64,000 bases of DNA from Mycoplana dimorpha (GCF_003046475.1 NZ_PZZZ01000007.1:62001-126000); one strand, 5' to 3'; shown: positions 47,987 to 57,834, counted from the stretch's first letter. The notes: generated by a model not told the origin, from the sequence alone. Made by a program: numbers and translations.

Positions 47987-48900
47987 GGGCTTGCCCTTTG
48001 CACTTTCACCTTGATGCCGTGCGCCTTCTCCGTCTCGGGCTCGACATGGATGGCGATCCGCGCTCCCGGCTGAACCGCCTCGATCGCCGCTTCCAGCCGA
48101 TCGCAGATATCATGCGCGTCGGCAACCGCCATCCGCGCCGGCACGACCAGGTGGAAATCGACGAAGGTGGCGTTTCCCGCCCTGCGCGTCTTGAGGTCGT
48201 GCACCCCGAGCGAGCCATCGGCATGGGTGGCGATCGCCTCCTTGATCGCGGCCTCTTCCTCCGGCTCGACGGCATGATCCATCAGGCCGCTGACGGAATG
48301 GGAGATGATTTTCCACCCCTGGTACAGGATGTGCAAGGCGACCAGTATCGCCATGACGGGATCGAGGATGGCGTACCCGGTGACCAGCGCCAGCAGCAAA
48401 CCGACCAGCACGCCCGCCGAGGTGACGACGTCGGAAAGGATATGCTGCCCATCGGCCGTCAGCGCCGGCGAGCGGTGACGCCTTCCGACCCGGATCAGTG
48501 TCGCCGCCCAGCCGGCATTGACCAGACCGGCGACAAGGTTGATCGCCAATCCGAGCACAGGTTCTTCAAGCAGCGTCGGCGCCGACAGTTTCGGCAGTGC
48601 CTCCCGCACGATCAGGAGAGCCGCCAGCGCGATCAGCACCCCCTCGATGACCGCGGAAAAATACTCCGCCTTGTGGTGACCGAACGGATGCGTGGCGTCG
48701 GCCGGCTTCGCCGCATAGCGGATCGCCCCCCACGCGATGATCGCCGCGATCACGTTCACCGTCGATTCCAGCGCATCCGACAGCAGCGCGACCGACCCAG
48801 TCACCCACCACGCCAAGAGCTTCAGCCCCATGACGAAGAACGCCATCGGGATGCCGATAAGGGCCAGGCGGGCGACGGTTTGGTTTCCTGAGGTGCTCAT
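47983..48900 (-). CDS. Cation diffusion facilitator (CDF) metal efflux transporter
   Basis: A 305-residue CDF protein with six membrane segments (about 10-210) and a cytoplasmic ferredoxin-like C-terminal domain (about 215-300, including [19 protein letters not shown]). Metal-site residues are in [15 protein letters not shown] (about 38-52, SDALES) and [18 protein letters not shown] (about 148-165, HxxxD). Such transporters expel Zn, Fe, Mn or Co; the metal is not decidable. The gene is upstream of queF and coupled to it. Confidence 0.92.
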   Translation of the reverse strand: MSTSGNQTVARLALIGIPMAFFVMGLKLLAWWVTGSVALLSDALESTVNVIAAIIAWGAIRYAAKPADATHPFGHHKAEYFSAVIEGVLIALAALLIVREALPKLSAPTLLEEPVLGLAINLVAGLVNAGWAATLIRVGRRHRSPALTADGQHILSDVVTSAGVLVGLLLALVTGYAILDPVMAILVALHILYQGWKIISHSVSGLMDHAVEPEEEAAIKEAIATHADGSLGVHDLKTRRAGNATFVDFHLVVPARMAVADAHDICDRLEAAIEAVQPGARIAIHVEPETEKAHGIKVKVQRASP

Positions 48901-48954
48901 TGCTCGCTCCGATGCGGATGCTAACGAATTGCAAGAACCGTGGTCCTTGAACGC

Positions 48955-48988
48955 AAAACCGCCCGCGCGGGTTTTCGCGCAGGCGGCT
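48955..48988 (-). terminator. Rho-independent terminator of trpE(G)
   Basis: On the minus strand a GC-rich stem (arms 48959-48969 and 48976-48986, one G-T pair) is followed by TTTT. It lies about 65 bases after the trpE(G) stop, upstream of the CDF gene. Confidence 0.75.
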
Positions 48989-49051
48989 TTTCTTCGGCAT
49001 CTCTATCGGTCAGTTCGCCCGGAATGTCAAAGGCGCATTTCGGGGATGAAC

Positions 49052-51241
49052 TCAGGCCGCCTTGGTGCCGGACTTGCGCGCCAGACGCGCCACCACATTC
49101 TCGATCATCCGCATCCCGGCGTCACCACCAAGCGTCATGATCGATTCGGGGTGGAACTGCACCGCCGCCACCGGCTCCTTCGCATGCTCGATGCCCATGA
49201 TCGTGCCGTCTTCGCTCTCCGCCGTAATGGTGAAGTCGGCGGGCAGCGTCGCCGGATCGGCGAAGATCGAGTGATAGCGGCCGACCGTCACCTCCTTGCC
49301 GAGGCCCGAGAAGACGATGCCGGGCTCGAGCACGCGGATGCGCGAGGGCTTGCCGTGCATCGGCACCGCCAGTTGCCGCAATTGCCCGCCATACGCCTCG
49401 GCGAGCGCCTGCAGGCCGAGGCAGACGCCGAAAATCGGCAGGTTGCGTGCCCGCGCCTTGCCAATCGTCGCCTTGCAGTCGAAGTCCTTCGGAGTGCCGG
49501 GGCCCGGCGACAGCACGACCAGGTCCGGCTTGAGCCGATCGAACAGTTCGTCTGCGACCGGCGTACGCACGGTCGTCACCGTCGCCCCGGTCTGGCGGAA
49601 GTAGTTCGCCAGCGTGTGCACGAAGCTGTCCTCGTGGTCGACGAGCAGGATGTTGACGCCGGCGCCGACGGAAGCGACGTCGCGCTGCGCCTTGGCCGCA
49701 TTGCCGGCCTTTGCGTCACGGATGGCTGCAATCATGGCGGATGCCTTCAGTTCGGTTTCGGCTTCTTCTTCTTGCGGGTTGGAATCGTTGAGCAGCGTCG
49801 CCCCTGCCCTCACCTCGGCAATCCCGTCCTTGATGCGGATGGTGCGCAGCGTGAGCCCGGTGTTCATGTCGCCGTTGAAACCGACCATGCCGATCGCCCC
49901 GCCGTACCACGCCCGCGGGCTCTTCTCGTGCGCCTCGATGAAGCGCATCGCCCAGAGTTTCGGCGCGCCGGTGACCGTCACCGCCCAGGCGTGCGAGAGG
50001 AAGCCGTCGAAGGCGTCCATATCGTCGCGCAGCCGCCCCTCGATGTGATCAACCGTGTGGATCAGCCGCGAATACATCTCGATCTGGCGTCGGCCGATGA
50101 CCTTGACCGAGCCCGGCTCGCAGACCCTGGACTTGTCGTTGCGGTCGACGTCCGAGCACATCGTCAGCTCCGACTCGTCCTTCTTGGAGTTGAGCAGCTT
50201 GAGGATCTGCTCCGAGTCGGCGATCGGGTCGTCGCCCCGCTTGATGGTGCCGGAGATCGGGCAGGTCTCGATGCGCCGGCCGGAGACGCGCACGAACATC
50301 TCCGGCGAGGCGCCGACCAGGTACTCCTGGTTGCCGAGATTGATGAAGAAAGAATAGGGCGACGGATTGATCGCCTTGAGGCGCCCCGAGATCTCCGAGG
50401 GCTTGCTCTCGCAGCGCTCGTAGAATTTCTGGCCCGGCACCACCTCGAACAGGTCGCCGCGCCGGAAGCTCTCCTTCGCCTTGACGACGAGCTCGGCATA
50501 TTCGCCGGGCCGGTGGTCGCCTTGCGGGGGTGTGGTGTCCGTGCCGCGGAACGGCTCGGGCGCGATCGCCTCGTCCTTGCCTTGGGTCGAAAGCCCGCCC
50601 TTAGCGAAGTCGTAACGGTCGATCCAGGCCTTGGCGGCATAGTGGTCGACGACGAGGATTTCGTCGGGCAGGAACAGCACCATGTCGCGCTGGTCTTCAG
50701 GACGTTCAAGCTTCAGGTCGATCGCGTCGAACTGGAAGGCGAGATCGTAGCCGAAGGCGCCGTAGAAGCCGAGATTGGCATCTTCCGGCGAATGGAACAG
50801 GTCGGTGATGGCGCGCAGGACCGTGAACACGGTCGGAATCTTCGAGCGCTCCTCCTCGGTGAAGACCCGGTCGGGTTCGTTCACCTTCAGGTCGAGCCGG
50901 CGCGGCGAGGATGCGCCGAGCGACAGGTCGGAAACCGTTGCAAGCCGAGGCGCGATCATGGCGAGCAGCGCCTCGCCGCGCCCGTTATAGGCCTCGATCC
51001 AGACGTTGCGACCAAACGAGCTTACGGCGAGCGGCGGATCGACGATCGCGACGTCCCAGCGCGTGTAGCGGCCCGGATACTCGTAGTTGGAGGAAAAAAC
51101 CGCGCCGCGCCGTTCGTCGAGCTTGTCGACGTAGCCGGAGATGGCGTTCGCGTAGTCCGCCTCCCGCCGCCTGCGCGTCACAGTGATGCCACCGCGCGTC
51201 TCGTAGCTCTCCGCGCCGTCATCCAGAAGCTTCGTCACCAT
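49052..51241 (-). CDS. trpE(G): Fused anthranilate synthase TrpE-TrpG
   Basis: A 729-residue fusion of anthranilate synthase component I (chorismate-binding, about 1-490) and component II (glutamine amidotransferase, about 530-729). In component [24 protein letters not shown] and [10 protein letters not shown] are characteristic; in component II, the oxyanion block [11 protein letters not shown], nucleophile Cys in [16 protein letters not shown] and VQFHPESI with the catalytic His are visible. The fused form is known from rhizobia. The ATG at 51241 has GAGTAGGGGA upstream and matches the family length; the frame opens to 51328, which would read through the attenuator. Feedback inhibition by Trp is expected. 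Confidence 0.96.
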   Translation of the reverse strand: MVTKLLDDGAESYETRGGITVTRRRREADYANAISGYVDKLDERRGAVFSSNYEYPGRYTRWDVAIVDPPLAVSSFGRNVWIEAYNGRGEALLAMIAPRLATVSDLSLGASSPRRLDLKVNEPDRVFTEEERSKIPTVFTVLRAITDLFHSPEDANLGFYGAFGYDLAFQFDAIDLKLERPEDQRDMVLFLPDEILVVDHYAAKAWIDRYDFAKGGLSTQGKDEAIAPEPFRGTDTTPPQGDHRPGEYAELVVKAKESFRRGDLFEVVPGQKFYERCESKPSEISGRLKAINPSPYSFFINLGNQEYLVGASPEMFVRVSGRRIETCPISGTIKRGDDPIADSEQILKLLNSKKDESELTMCSDVDRNDKSRVCEPGSVKVIGRRQIEMYSRLIHTVDHIEGRLRDDMDAFDGFLSHAWAVTVTGAPKLWAMRFIEAHEKSPRAWYGGAIGMVGFNGDMNTGLTLRTIRIKDGIAEVRAGATLLNDSNPQEEEAETELKASAMIAAIRDAKAGNAAKAQRDVASVGAGVNILLVDHEDSFVHTLANYFRQTGATVTTVRTPVADELFDRLKPDLVVLSPGPGTPKDFDCKATIGKARARNLPIFGVCLGLQALAEAYGGQLRQLAVPMHGKPSRIRVLEPGIVFSGLGKEVTVGRYHSIFADPATLPADFTITAESEDGTIMGIEHAKEPVAAVQFHPESIMTLGGDAGMRMIENVVARLARKSGTKAA

Positions 51242-51287
51242 TCCCCTACTCTCCTGTTCGGCTCGGTCCCGAAGCGCCCCTGAAATG

Positions 51288-51319
51288 AAAAAAGCCGCCT
51301 CGTGGTTTCCGGGCGGCTT
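51288..51319 (-). terminator. trp attenuator terminator
   Basis: On the minus strand AAGCCGCC (51312-51319) pairs with GGCGGCTT (51292-51299) and is followed by a T-run (TTTTTT at 51288-51293 including the stem end). It lies between trpL and trpE(G), as required for tryptophan attenuation. In S. meliloti termination here yields the small RNA rnTrpL. Confidence 0.88.
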
Positions 51320-51354
51320 GTCTGTCAATCACGCGTGACTGGTCGAGGCCGCTT

Positions 51355-51399
51355 TCAGCGTGCCCACCACCAGATCGCAATGTTGCGTGCGTTCATCAT
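51355..51399 (-). CDS. trpL: trp operon leader peptide
   Basis: A 14-codon ORF, MMNARNIAIWWWAR, ending in TGA, with three tandem Trp codons near its end. It lies upstream of the trp attenuator and trpE(G). S. meliloti peTrpL has the same length and the same IWWWAR end ([14 protein letters not shown], from memory). When Trp-tRNA is scarce the ribosome stalls at these codons and the antiterminator forms. The two consecutive ATGs (51399 and 51396) sit a few bases from the predicted transcription start, so it is nearly leaderless. In S. meliloti the released RNA and peptide also act in trans. Confidence 0.92.
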   Translation of the reverse strand: MMNARNIAIWWWAR

Positions 51400-51408
51400 C
51401 GGCGGAAG

Positions 51409-51437
51409 TGTTAGCGTGAAGCGAAGGCGAACGCAAC
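51409..51437 (-). promoter_or_regulatory. Candidate promoter of trpL-trpE(G)
   Basis: On the minus strand: GTTGCG (51432-51437), 17 bases, CTAACA (51409-51414). The predicted start near 51402 is within about three bases of the first trpL ATG. Confidence 0.5.
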
Positions 51438-51576
51438 TGCGTTTTCCGCCCGCCCGGGCGGCGCTCGCCTTGCGTCTGACCTCCCCAGGTGTTGGGGAAC
51501 AGAATGCACCTCGGCGGCATTTCTTCCGTACGTAGAAAATCGGAGAACTACGACCATAACCTGCCGACCGGCTGTC

Positions 51577-52350
51577 TTGCTTGTCACGTCCGTCCTCTTG
51601 CTTTCTGGCGCTTCGCTGCCGGAAAAGGGCCCGATGCCGGTGCCGCGGCCCCCGGTAGAGGCGTCGAAACCGGCCCCCGAAGCTGGTTCCGGGGAGCCAG
51701 CCCCCGAAAAACCGGTCCAAGGTCCGCCAGCACCGGCAACTCAGACCGAAAAGCCCGAACCTCCGCCCCCGCCGCCACCCATCCCCGAAGAGGATGCCGC
51801 TGCCGTCGCGGCGTGCCTGACGGAACTGAGATCGGCCGGCGCGGTCGTCAAGGAAGCACCGCGGATCGACCCGGAGAATGGCTGCGGCATCGCCCGGCCC
51901 GTGGTCGTCGGCCAGCTCGCCTCGGACATCGAGATAAAGCCGGAAGCGACGCTCCGCTGCGAGACGGCGCTCCAGCTCCAGCGCTGGACCCGTGACGCCG
52001 TCATACCCGCCATCAAGGCGGCGACGCCGCAGAAGCGGCTTGTCGCCCTCAACCAGGCCTCCGCCTATGTCTGCCGCAACCGAAACAACGAGCCGAATGG
52101 AAAACTGTCCGAGCACGCGCTCGGCAATGCCGTCGACATCGCGGGCTTCACCTATTCCGACGGCAGCCGGCTGGCGATCGCTCCGCGCGAGAAGGACGCA
52201 ACGATCGAGGGCGCCCTGCAGCGGGCGGTGGTCGCCTCCGCCTGCCTCTATTTCACCACCGTGCTTGATCCCGGCAGCGACGCCGCGCACGAGACCCATC
52301 TGCATCTCGACGTCAAGAAGCGGACCAACGGCTATCGGTACTGCTGGTGA
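51577..52350 (+). CDS. Extensin-like family protein, exported
   Basis: A 257-residue protein with a hydrophobic N-terminus (LVTSVLLLSGASLP) suggesting export, a long Pro/Glu-rich linker (about 18-70) and an extensin-like C-terminal domain (about 75-257). That domain shows CGIARPVVV, CETALQLQRW, LSEHALGNAVDIAGF (about 178-192) and HETHLHLDVKK, the His/Asp pattern of the domain also found in DacB/VanY-type metallopeptidase folds. The TTG at 51577 is the only start near the signal segment; the frame is open further upstream without ATG or GTG, so the true start is uncertain. Likely envelope role. Confidence 0.78.
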   Translation: MLVTSVLLLSGASLPEKGPMPVPRPPVEASKPAPEAGSGEPAPEKPVQGPPAPATQTEKPEPPPPPPPIPEEDAAAVAACLTELRSAGAVVKEAPRIDPENGCGIARPVVVGQLASDIEIKPEATLRCETALQLQRWTRDAVIPAIKAATPQKRLVALNQASAYVCRNRNNEPNGKLSEHALGNAVDIAGFTYSDGSRLAIAPREKDATIEGALQRAVVASACLYFTTVLDPGSDAAHETHLHLDVKKRTNGYRYCW

Positions 52351-52464
52351 GCCGCTCATCAATGTCGATTTTGGCCCCGGGGAACTATAAAATATGCCGG
52401 CGCTCACCCATCTGAAGTCGTGAGCCGGCAGGAATGAACGGCCGAAACAAACAAGGATCCTCCG

Positions 52465-52974
52465 ATGACCCTGTCCATGCACCGCCTCTCCGTCCCTGTG
52501 TTCGTCCGCGGGCTGCGGGTCCTGTCAAACCTGCTCGACAAGGCAGAAGCCCATTGCGAGGCGAACGGCATCGCGCCGGAGGTGCTGGTGAACGCGCGCC
52601 TCGCACCGGACATGCTGCCGCTTTCGGCGCAGGTCCAGCGCGTCAGCGACACCTCCAAGAACGCACTCGGCCGCCTCACCGGCGCAGGCGCCCCGAGCTT
52701 TCCCGACACGGAAACGACATTTGCGGAACTGAAGGCGCGCGTCGAACGGACGATCGCCTATCTCGAGACGATCCGCGAAATCGACATGCAGGGAAGCGAA
52801 ACCCGCGAGATCAAGCTGACCGTCGGCAAGCTGGAGGTGAACTTCATCGGCGCCAACTACCTGCTCGAATTTGCGCTGCCGAACTTCTACTTCCACGTCA
52901 CGACGGCCTACAACATCCTGCGCCACAACGGCGTCGCGATCGGCAAGCGCGATTATCTCGACCCGTCTGCCTGA
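52465..52974 (+). CDS. DUF1993 family protein
   Basis: A 169-residue soluble protein of the DUF1993 (DinB-like helical bundle) family: MHRLSVPVFVRGLRVLSNLLDKAE (about 5-28), the block RLAPDMLPLSAQVQRVSDTS (about 45-64) and the C-terminal FALPNFYFHVTTAYNILRHNG (about 135-155) are typical. His residues at the family positions may bind a metal as in DinB proteins. Function unknown. Confidence 0.88.
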   Translation: MTLSMHRLSVPVFVRGLRVLSNLLDKAEAHCEANGIAPEVLVNARLAPDMLPLSAQVQRVSDTSKNALGRLTGAGAPSFPDTETTFAELKARVERTIAYLETIREIDMQGSETREIKLTVGKLEVNFIGANYLLEFALPNFYFHVTTAYNILRHNGVAIGKRDYLDPSA

Positions 52975-53026
52975 TGGCCTGCCGAAACCGTGCGGCGGTT
53001 TCGGGATCAAGACAGCATGAGAACAC

Positions 53027-53057
53027 AAAAAGGTCGCGTGAATAACGCGACCTTTTT
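53027..53057. terminator. Bidirectional terminator between DUF1993 and fhs genes
   Basis: AAAAAGGTCGCGT (53027-53039) and ACGCGACCTTTTT (53045-53057) are perfect 13-base inverted repeats around GAATA, with T-runs on both strands. It separates convergent genes. Confidence 0.9.
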
Positions 53058-53106
53058 CGGCTGGCGGCGTCCGGCCGCGAATGGCGGCCGGACGCAAAGT
53101 TGGTTC

Positions 53107-54786
53107 TTAGAACAGGCCTTCGATCTGACCGAGTTCGTTGAGGAAGATCTTCTCCGACGACGGCACCTTCGGCAGGCCCGGCATGGTCATGATCTCGCCG
53201 GTGATGACGACGACGAAGCCGGCGCCGGCCGAAAGCCTGACTTCACGGACCGGAACGGTATGGCCCTCGGGCGCGCCGCGCAGGTTCGGATCGGTCGAGA
53301 AGGAGTACTGCGTCTTGGCCATGCAGATCGGCAGGTGTCCGTAGCCCTGCGCTTCCCAGGCGTGCAGTTGATCGCGTACCGACTTGTCGGCGATCACCTC
53401 GCCGGCGTGGTAGATATCCTTGGCGATCGTCTCGATCTTGTGGAACAGCGACATGTCGTCCGGATAGAGCGGCGCGAACTGCGAGTGCCCGGATTCGGCA
53501 AGTTCCACGACCTTGCGCGACAGTTCCTCGATGCCGGCCGAACCCTGTGCCCAGTGCTTGCACAGGATGGCTTCGGCGCCGAGCGTTGCGACATAGTCCT
53601 TGATCGCCTGGATCTCGGCCTCGGTGTCGCCGGCGAAATGGTTGATGCCGACGACGACCGGAACGCCGAACTTCTTGACGTTCTGCACGTGGCGGCCGAG
53701 GTTGGCGCATCCCTTGCGGACCGCCTCGACGTTCTCGCGGCCGAGGTCTTCCTTCTTGACGCCGCCGTTCATCTTCATGGCGCGCGCCGTCGCGACGATC
53801 ACCGCCGCATCCGGGTGCAGCCCGGCCTTGCGGCACTTGATGTCGAAGAACTTCTCCGCGCCGAGATCGGCGCCGAAGCCGGCCTCGGTGACCACGTAGT
53901 CGGCGAGCTTGAGCGCCGTCTTCGTCGCCACGACGGAGTTGCAGCCATGCGCGATGTTGGCGAACGGGCCGCCATGCACGAAGGCCGGATTGTTTTCCAG
54001 CGTCTGCACCAGGTTCGGCTGCATGGCGTCCTTGAGCAGGACCGTCATGGCGCCGTCGGCCTTGATGTCACGGGCGAAGACCGGGCTCTTGTCACGGCGG
54101 TAGCCGATGATGATGTTGCCGAGACGCTTTTCGAGGTCCTTGAGGTCCATCGAAAGACACAGGATCGCCATCACTTCGGAGGCAACCGTGATGTCGAAGC
54201 CGGCCTCGCGCGGATAGCCGTTGGCGACGCCGCCGAGCGAGCAGACGATCTCGCGCAGCGCCCGGTCGTTCATGTCCATGACGCGGCGCCAGGCGACGCG
54301 GCGGGTGTCGATGTTCTGCTCGTTGCCCCAGTAGATGTGGTTGTCGATCAGGGCGGCGAGAAGGTTATGCGCCGAGGTGATCGCGTGGAAGTCGCCGGTG
54401 AAGTGAAGGTTCATGTCCTCCATCGGCACGACCTGCGCATAGCCGCCGCCGGCCGCGCCGCCCTTGACGCCGAAGCAGGGGCCGAGCGAAGCTTCGCGGA
54501 TGCAGACGACCGCCTTCTTGCCGATACGGTTCAGGCCGTCGCCCAGGCCGACCGTGGTCGTCGTCTTACCCTCGCCGGCCGGGGTCGGGTTGATGGCCGT
54601 GACCAGGATCAGCTTGCCGTCCTTCTTGCCCTGTTGCGCAGCGATGAACTCCGCGGAGATCTTTGCCTTGTCGTGGCCGTAGGGAAGCAACTGCTTCGGC
54701 GGAATACCCAGCCTTTCGCCGACCTCCATGATCGGCTTCTTGTTTGCCGCGCGGGCGATCTCGATATCGGATTTGAATTCGGTCAT
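53107..54786 (-). CDS. fhs: Formate--tetrahydrofolate ligase
   Basis: Makes 10-formyl-THF from formate, THF and ATP in one-carbon metabolism. The 559-residue length is standard. Visible are the P-loop [18 protein letters not shown] (about 67-84), [20 protein letters not shown] (about 104-123), the [13 protein letters not shown] block (about 132-144), [20 protein letters not shown] (about 297-316) and [10 protein letters not shown] near the C-terminus. The ATG at 54786 begins [14 protein letters not shown] as in other Fhs; an 85-codon open extension upstream is non-coding. No ZTP riboswitch-like sequence is evident in the 400-base leader region. Confidence 0.96.
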   Translation of the reverse strand: MTEFKSDIEIARAANKKPIMEVGERLGIPPKQLLPYGHDKAKISAEFIAAQQGKKDGKLILVTAINPTPAGEGKTTTTVGLGDGLNRIGKKAVVCIREASLGPCFGVKGGAAGGGYAQVVPMEDMNLHFTGDFHAITSAHNLLAALIDNHIYWGNEQNIDTRRVAWRRVMDMNDRALREIVCSLGGVANGYPREAGFDITVASEVMAILCLSMDLKDLEKRLGNIIIGYRRDKSPVFARDIKADGAMTVLLKDAMQPNLVQTLENNPAFVHGGPFANIAHGCNSVVATKTALKLADYVVTEAGFGADLGAEKFFDIKCRKAGLHPDAAVIVATARAMKMNGGVKKEDLGRENVEAVRKGCANLGRHVQNVKKFGVPVVVGINHFAGDTEAEIQAIKDYVATLGAEAILCKHWAQGSAGIEELSRKVVELAESGHSQFAPLYPDDMSLFHKIETIAKDIYHAGEVIADKSVRDQLHAWEAQGYGHLPICMAKTQYSFSTDPNLRGAPEGHTVPVREVRLSAGAGFVVVITGEIMTMPGLPKVPSSEKIFLNELGQIEGLF

Positions 54787-55185
54787 CTTTCGCTCGTTCC
54801 CCTTCCACTCGGGCATTGCGGCCGCATGAAGCGCCGCGCCGTTTCCTTGTGCTGTCCACGATACCGGCCGCAAACGCTGCCATGCACGCGTGCAACTCGA
54901 TCCTGGCCAGTTAGAGCCGGAATGGATCGGCTGCGCCATATCAAAATTGCCATTCAATCGACCAAACGCGACAAACGGCGGCTTGCACCCGTCAGGGGAC
55001 GAAAAACCTGAAGCGACTTCCGCCGTTCCGCGTTCGATCATCCAGGACCAGCATCACCGGGGTGAAAGCTCCGGTGCTGGGCGCGCGGGACCTCACACCC
55101 GCGCTGATGAAGCGTCCAGGAGCAAAGGCTGACCGCCCGAGGAAGGCCGGCTGACGGCCGGTGAATTCCAGCCGCCCCCCGTCAC
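54787..55185. other. Spacer between fhs and the DUF2333 gene
   Basis: About 400 bases. The part next to the DUF2333 gene (55041-55165) is a palindrome-rich element described separately. The rest, up to the fhs start, holds the fhs leader with AAGGGGAACGAG before the ATG; I see no gene or riboswitch there. Confidence 0.5.
55041..55165. repeat. Candidate rhizobial intergenic mosaic (RIME-like) element
   Basis: Adjacent palindromes in one intergenic element: CCAGC-ATC-ACCGG / CCGGTGCTGG (55048-55060 and 55071-55080, loop of ten), then GCGCGGG / CCCGCGC (55083-55089 and 55098-55104), then GGCCG / CGGCC near 55145-55159. TCCAGGA occurs at both edges (55041, 55115). The layout resembles the palindromic mosaic elements (RIME and similar) dispersed in rhizobial intergenic regions, and the sequence is familiar to me as repeated in those genomes. 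I cannot test copy number here. Confidence 0.5.
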
Positions 55186-56313
55186 TCACCGTGTCAGGAT
55201 ATCCCGCATCTCCACCAGGTTCGAGCGGACGCGCAGGATGTAGAAGCCCATGGTCGCCAGGTGGGTGGGCATGATCCAACCGTCCTCGCGCCCGTTGGAG
55301 ATGATCAGCGGCTGGATGTTCAGTGCGGCACGCAGCTGCTTGACGGTCTCCGCCCAGATCTGCGTCAGTCCCCGCTGGGTGATGACGGCGTCGAAGTCGG
55401 CGCCGGCCGCAGAGAGGATGCCGTAGTAGCCGTAGAGCTGGCCGAAGGCGAACCAGAAGCGGTCGTCGGCGCGCGTGTCGAACCAGCCGCCGTTGTGGAA
55501 CTCGGAGCGCTCGCGGATGATCGCCGAAGTATTGCCGAGGTCGTTGGCGATCCGGTCCAGGAACTGGACAAGGTTGTCGGAACGGGCGTCGAAGGTGGCG
55601 TTACAGGCCGCAAGCGCGTCATTGAACTTGTGCAGGTCGCGCATCGCTGCCCGGTAGAAGCTCGGCGTCGGCGTCTTCGGCCCGAACGGGCTGAAGCCGA
55701 AATACCAGGTTTCCTCGTCAAACTGAATGTTGCCGCGGGCAGACTGCAGCTCGTTGTTGACGCCGGAGGTGCCGCGCACGCGGCCGAGCGTGTCGACCAG
55801 TTCGACCGAGGTGCGCCGGATTGCCTGGTTGATGCCGCGCTGGAACGAAGCCTTGTTGTCCAACCAGGGGGTATCGTCCCAGTCCATGCCGAAAAGGCCG
55901 AGCTTGTAGAGGATCATCGAGGAGACCCAGGCGTTCTGGTTGACGTTGAAGTCGATCAGATCGGCCGTGACGTCGACGATGGCTGAGCGCTCGCACTTGT
56001 TTGCCGGCGCCGCCTCGCCGGCCGCGACCTTGACCGGCAGCCCGGCGTCGTTTTTGCGGGCGGCGAAGTTGTATGCGTTGACATAGTCGATGTTGAAGTT
56101 GTGCCAGGACTGGGTCTGCCAGATGAAATAGCCATAAAGCCCGACCAGGCCGATCAGCACGATGGCGATCGGACCCTTGATGATCCAGTCGCGCTGGCGG
56201 TACCAGTTGCCGGCCGCGATGAACGGCCAGGCCAGCCATGAGATCAGGTGGCCGATGCCGCGCCCGATGGCGGCGAAAAAGCGCTGGAAGAACGCCACGA
56301 TCGGGTCAAGCAT
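55186..56313 (-). CDS. DUF2333 family membrane protein
   Basis: A 375-residue protein with one N-terminal membrane segment (PIAIVLIGLVGLYGYFIW, about 46-63) after an amphipathic start, then a large soluble part. NIDYVNAYNFAARKND (about 73-88), DWDDTPWLDNKASFQRGIN (about 140-158) and ARGNIQFDEETWYFGFSPFG (about 186-205) fit the DUF2333 family. Function unknown; probably periplasmic. ATG 56313 follows GAGAGGACAGAGGAA; a TTG six codons upstream is less likely. The next upstream gene (coiled-coil protein) is in the same direction, 196 bases away. Confidence 0.85.
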   Translation of the reverse strand: MLDPIVAFFQRFFAAIGRGIGHLISWLAWPFIAAGNWYRQRDWIIKGPIAIVLIGLVGLYGYFIWQTQSWHNFNIDYVNAYNFAARKNDAGLPVKVAAGEAAPANKCERSAIVDVTADLIDFNVNQNAWVSSMILYKLGLFGMDWDDTPWLDNKASFQRGINQAIRRTSVELVDTLGRVRGTSGVNNELQSARGNIQFDEETWYFGFSPFGPKTPTPSFYRAAMRDLHKFNDALAACNATFDARSDNLVQFLDRIANDLGNTSAIIRERSEFHNGGWFDTRADDRFWFAFGQLYGYYGILSAAGADFDAVITQRGLTQIWAETVKQLRAALNIQPLIISNGREDGWIMPTHLATMGFYILRVRSNLVEMRDILTR

Positions 56314-56509
56314 TTCCTCTGTCCTCTCCAATTCCGTGGAACATCTGCCGGAAGGCAGGCTTGTCCTTCAAATAGGTTCGCGCCAACGTTTCAACCATGT
56401 GCTTCTTAAATTTTCGCGGAGCGCCTCGCGGGAGGCATGGATGTCACTTGCCGAGCGGACGAAATCGCGGTGTGAACTGCGAGCACGGCGTGACCGGTCC
56501 CGTGGACCT

Positions 56510-57583
56510 TCATCGGGTCGATGAGTCCTTTTCCATGACCTGCCGGAAGCGCCCTGCAAAGGCGTTGTCGGCGCGCTCCTTGCGGCGCTGGATGTCTTGG
56601 GTGGCGAGCATGTCTTTCTCGTGCATCGCGATGAGGTCGCCGATGTGCTCCTGCGCCGCAAAGCCGATTGCGGTCATGTCCTTCACCGCGCCGCCCGCAG
56701 GGATGCCTACCAAATTGATCCCGTGAGCGACGTCCTGCGGGGCCGTCGACCTGGCGAAATCTTCCAAGGCCTTGTAGAGGACGACCCGCTGCTGGGTATC
56801 GATCGTCAGCTTGTTGAGGAGCGTGTTTTGCGCGGCGATCTGGTCGTTGAGCGAATCGACGAAGGTCTGGAAGTTCGTGGTGTATCGCCCCAGCGTATGG
56901 CTCTCGGCGGAGAGTTCCTGCTCCTCGGCCAGTTTCTCGCTGTGCTCGGCGGCGAGCTTCGAGCGCTCGCCCTCCAGCAGGGTGCGCCTCCTCTGGTCGG
57001 TGGCTGCAGTGATGCGCTTGTCGATTTCGAAGAGCAGTGAGCTCAGTTCCTCGATCCGTCTCTGAGCTCCCTCGAGGCCGACGATCGTCAGCTTGCGTCG
57101 GTCCATCACCTGTATCAGGCTTGCCTCGGCGGCCTTGTAGCGGTCGCTGAGAAACGATTTCTGCTCCTTCAGAAGGCCGATGACCGTGTCGCACTTCGCG
57201 AGCAGTTCGCGCATGTTGCCGGCAAGCGACGTTTTGCGTGCCCTGTCGGTGTGCATGCGCTGCATCCTGGGTCGGGAGAAGATGCCGACAATCTTCTCGT
57301 AACCGGTATAGGTCTTCAGGCTTGCGAACTCGGCGCCGGAGGCGTTGGCTGCATTCTCGAGCCCGATGATCAGTTCGGCGATGCAGGCTTCCATGGTCTT
57401 CTGCTGGGCGAGCACATCCTGGATCCGCGCATTCTCGACGTCGAAATGGATGTCATCGGGACTTGCCTCCTGCCTGGCAAACCGGTCGAGCGCGAGGCCG
57501 GCCTGTTCCACCTTGTCCCGCATCTGCTCGACGGCGGTGCGGGTCCTTTCAATATCGGCATCGAAACGCTGCGATATGGCCAT
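56510..57583 (-). CDS. Coiled-coil protein, function unknown
   Basis: A 357-residue, almost wholly helical protein, with no signal peptide or membrane segment. Long heptad-rich stretches occur at about 10-50 and 160-240 (for example ELSSLLFEIDKRITAATDQR). A short less charged block, LKTYTGYEKIVGIFSRPRMQ (about 89-108), and GINLVGIPAGGAVKDMTAIG (about 288-307) interrupt the helices. The general layout recalls TelA-type (toxic-anion resistance) proteins, but I cannot show homology. It precedes the DUF2333 gene in the same direction and may be co-transcribed. Confidence 0.7.
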   Translation of the reverse strand: MAISQRFDADIERTRTAVEQMRDKVEQAGLALDRFARQEASPDDIHFDVENARIQDVLAQQKTMEACIAELIIGLENAANASGAEFASLKTYTGYEKIVGIFSRPRMQRMHTDRARKTSLAGNMRELLAKCDTVIGLLKEQKSFLSDRYKAAEASLIQVMDRRKLTIVGLEGAQRRIEELSSLLFEIDKRITAATDQRRRTLLEGERSKLAAEHSEKLAEEQELSAESHTLGRYTTNFQTFVDSLNDQIAAQNTLLNKLTIDTQQRVVLYKALEDFARSTAPQDVAHGINLVGIPAGGAVKDMTAIGFAAQEHIGDLIAMHEKDMLATQDIQRRKERADNAFAGRFRQVMEKDSSTR

Positions 57584-57834
57584 GCCTGCTCCCCTCCGCC
57601 AGGCAGGCGTGTGCGCCGGCCGGGATCACTCCTGAAGACTTAGCCTGCACTTTCGCGGCAGCGATCCTGCCGCTGTCCGATGGACGACATGATGTGAGAA
57701 GTCAGGGCGTGCCCGCAAGCCCCGGAAGAGATGAATTTCCCGCAAAAAGCGCAATGCGGCGCACCAGCCAACGTATGGCGGAAACGAGCCGCAGGGTTGG
57801 TGGCGTGCGCAGTTTTTCGATCCGACCGGACGGA

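Noticed and set aside
51241-51328. An N-terminal extension of trpE(G) to 51328
   Set aside because: It would run through the attenuator hairpin and T-run; the ATG at 51241 has a ribosome-binding site and gives the expected length.
54787-55165. A ZTP (pfl) or similar riboswitch upstream of fhs
   Set aside because: fhs is a common target of ZTP riboswitches, but I could not find the conserved pfl core. The hairpins near 55050-55160 do not match it and lie far from the fhs start.
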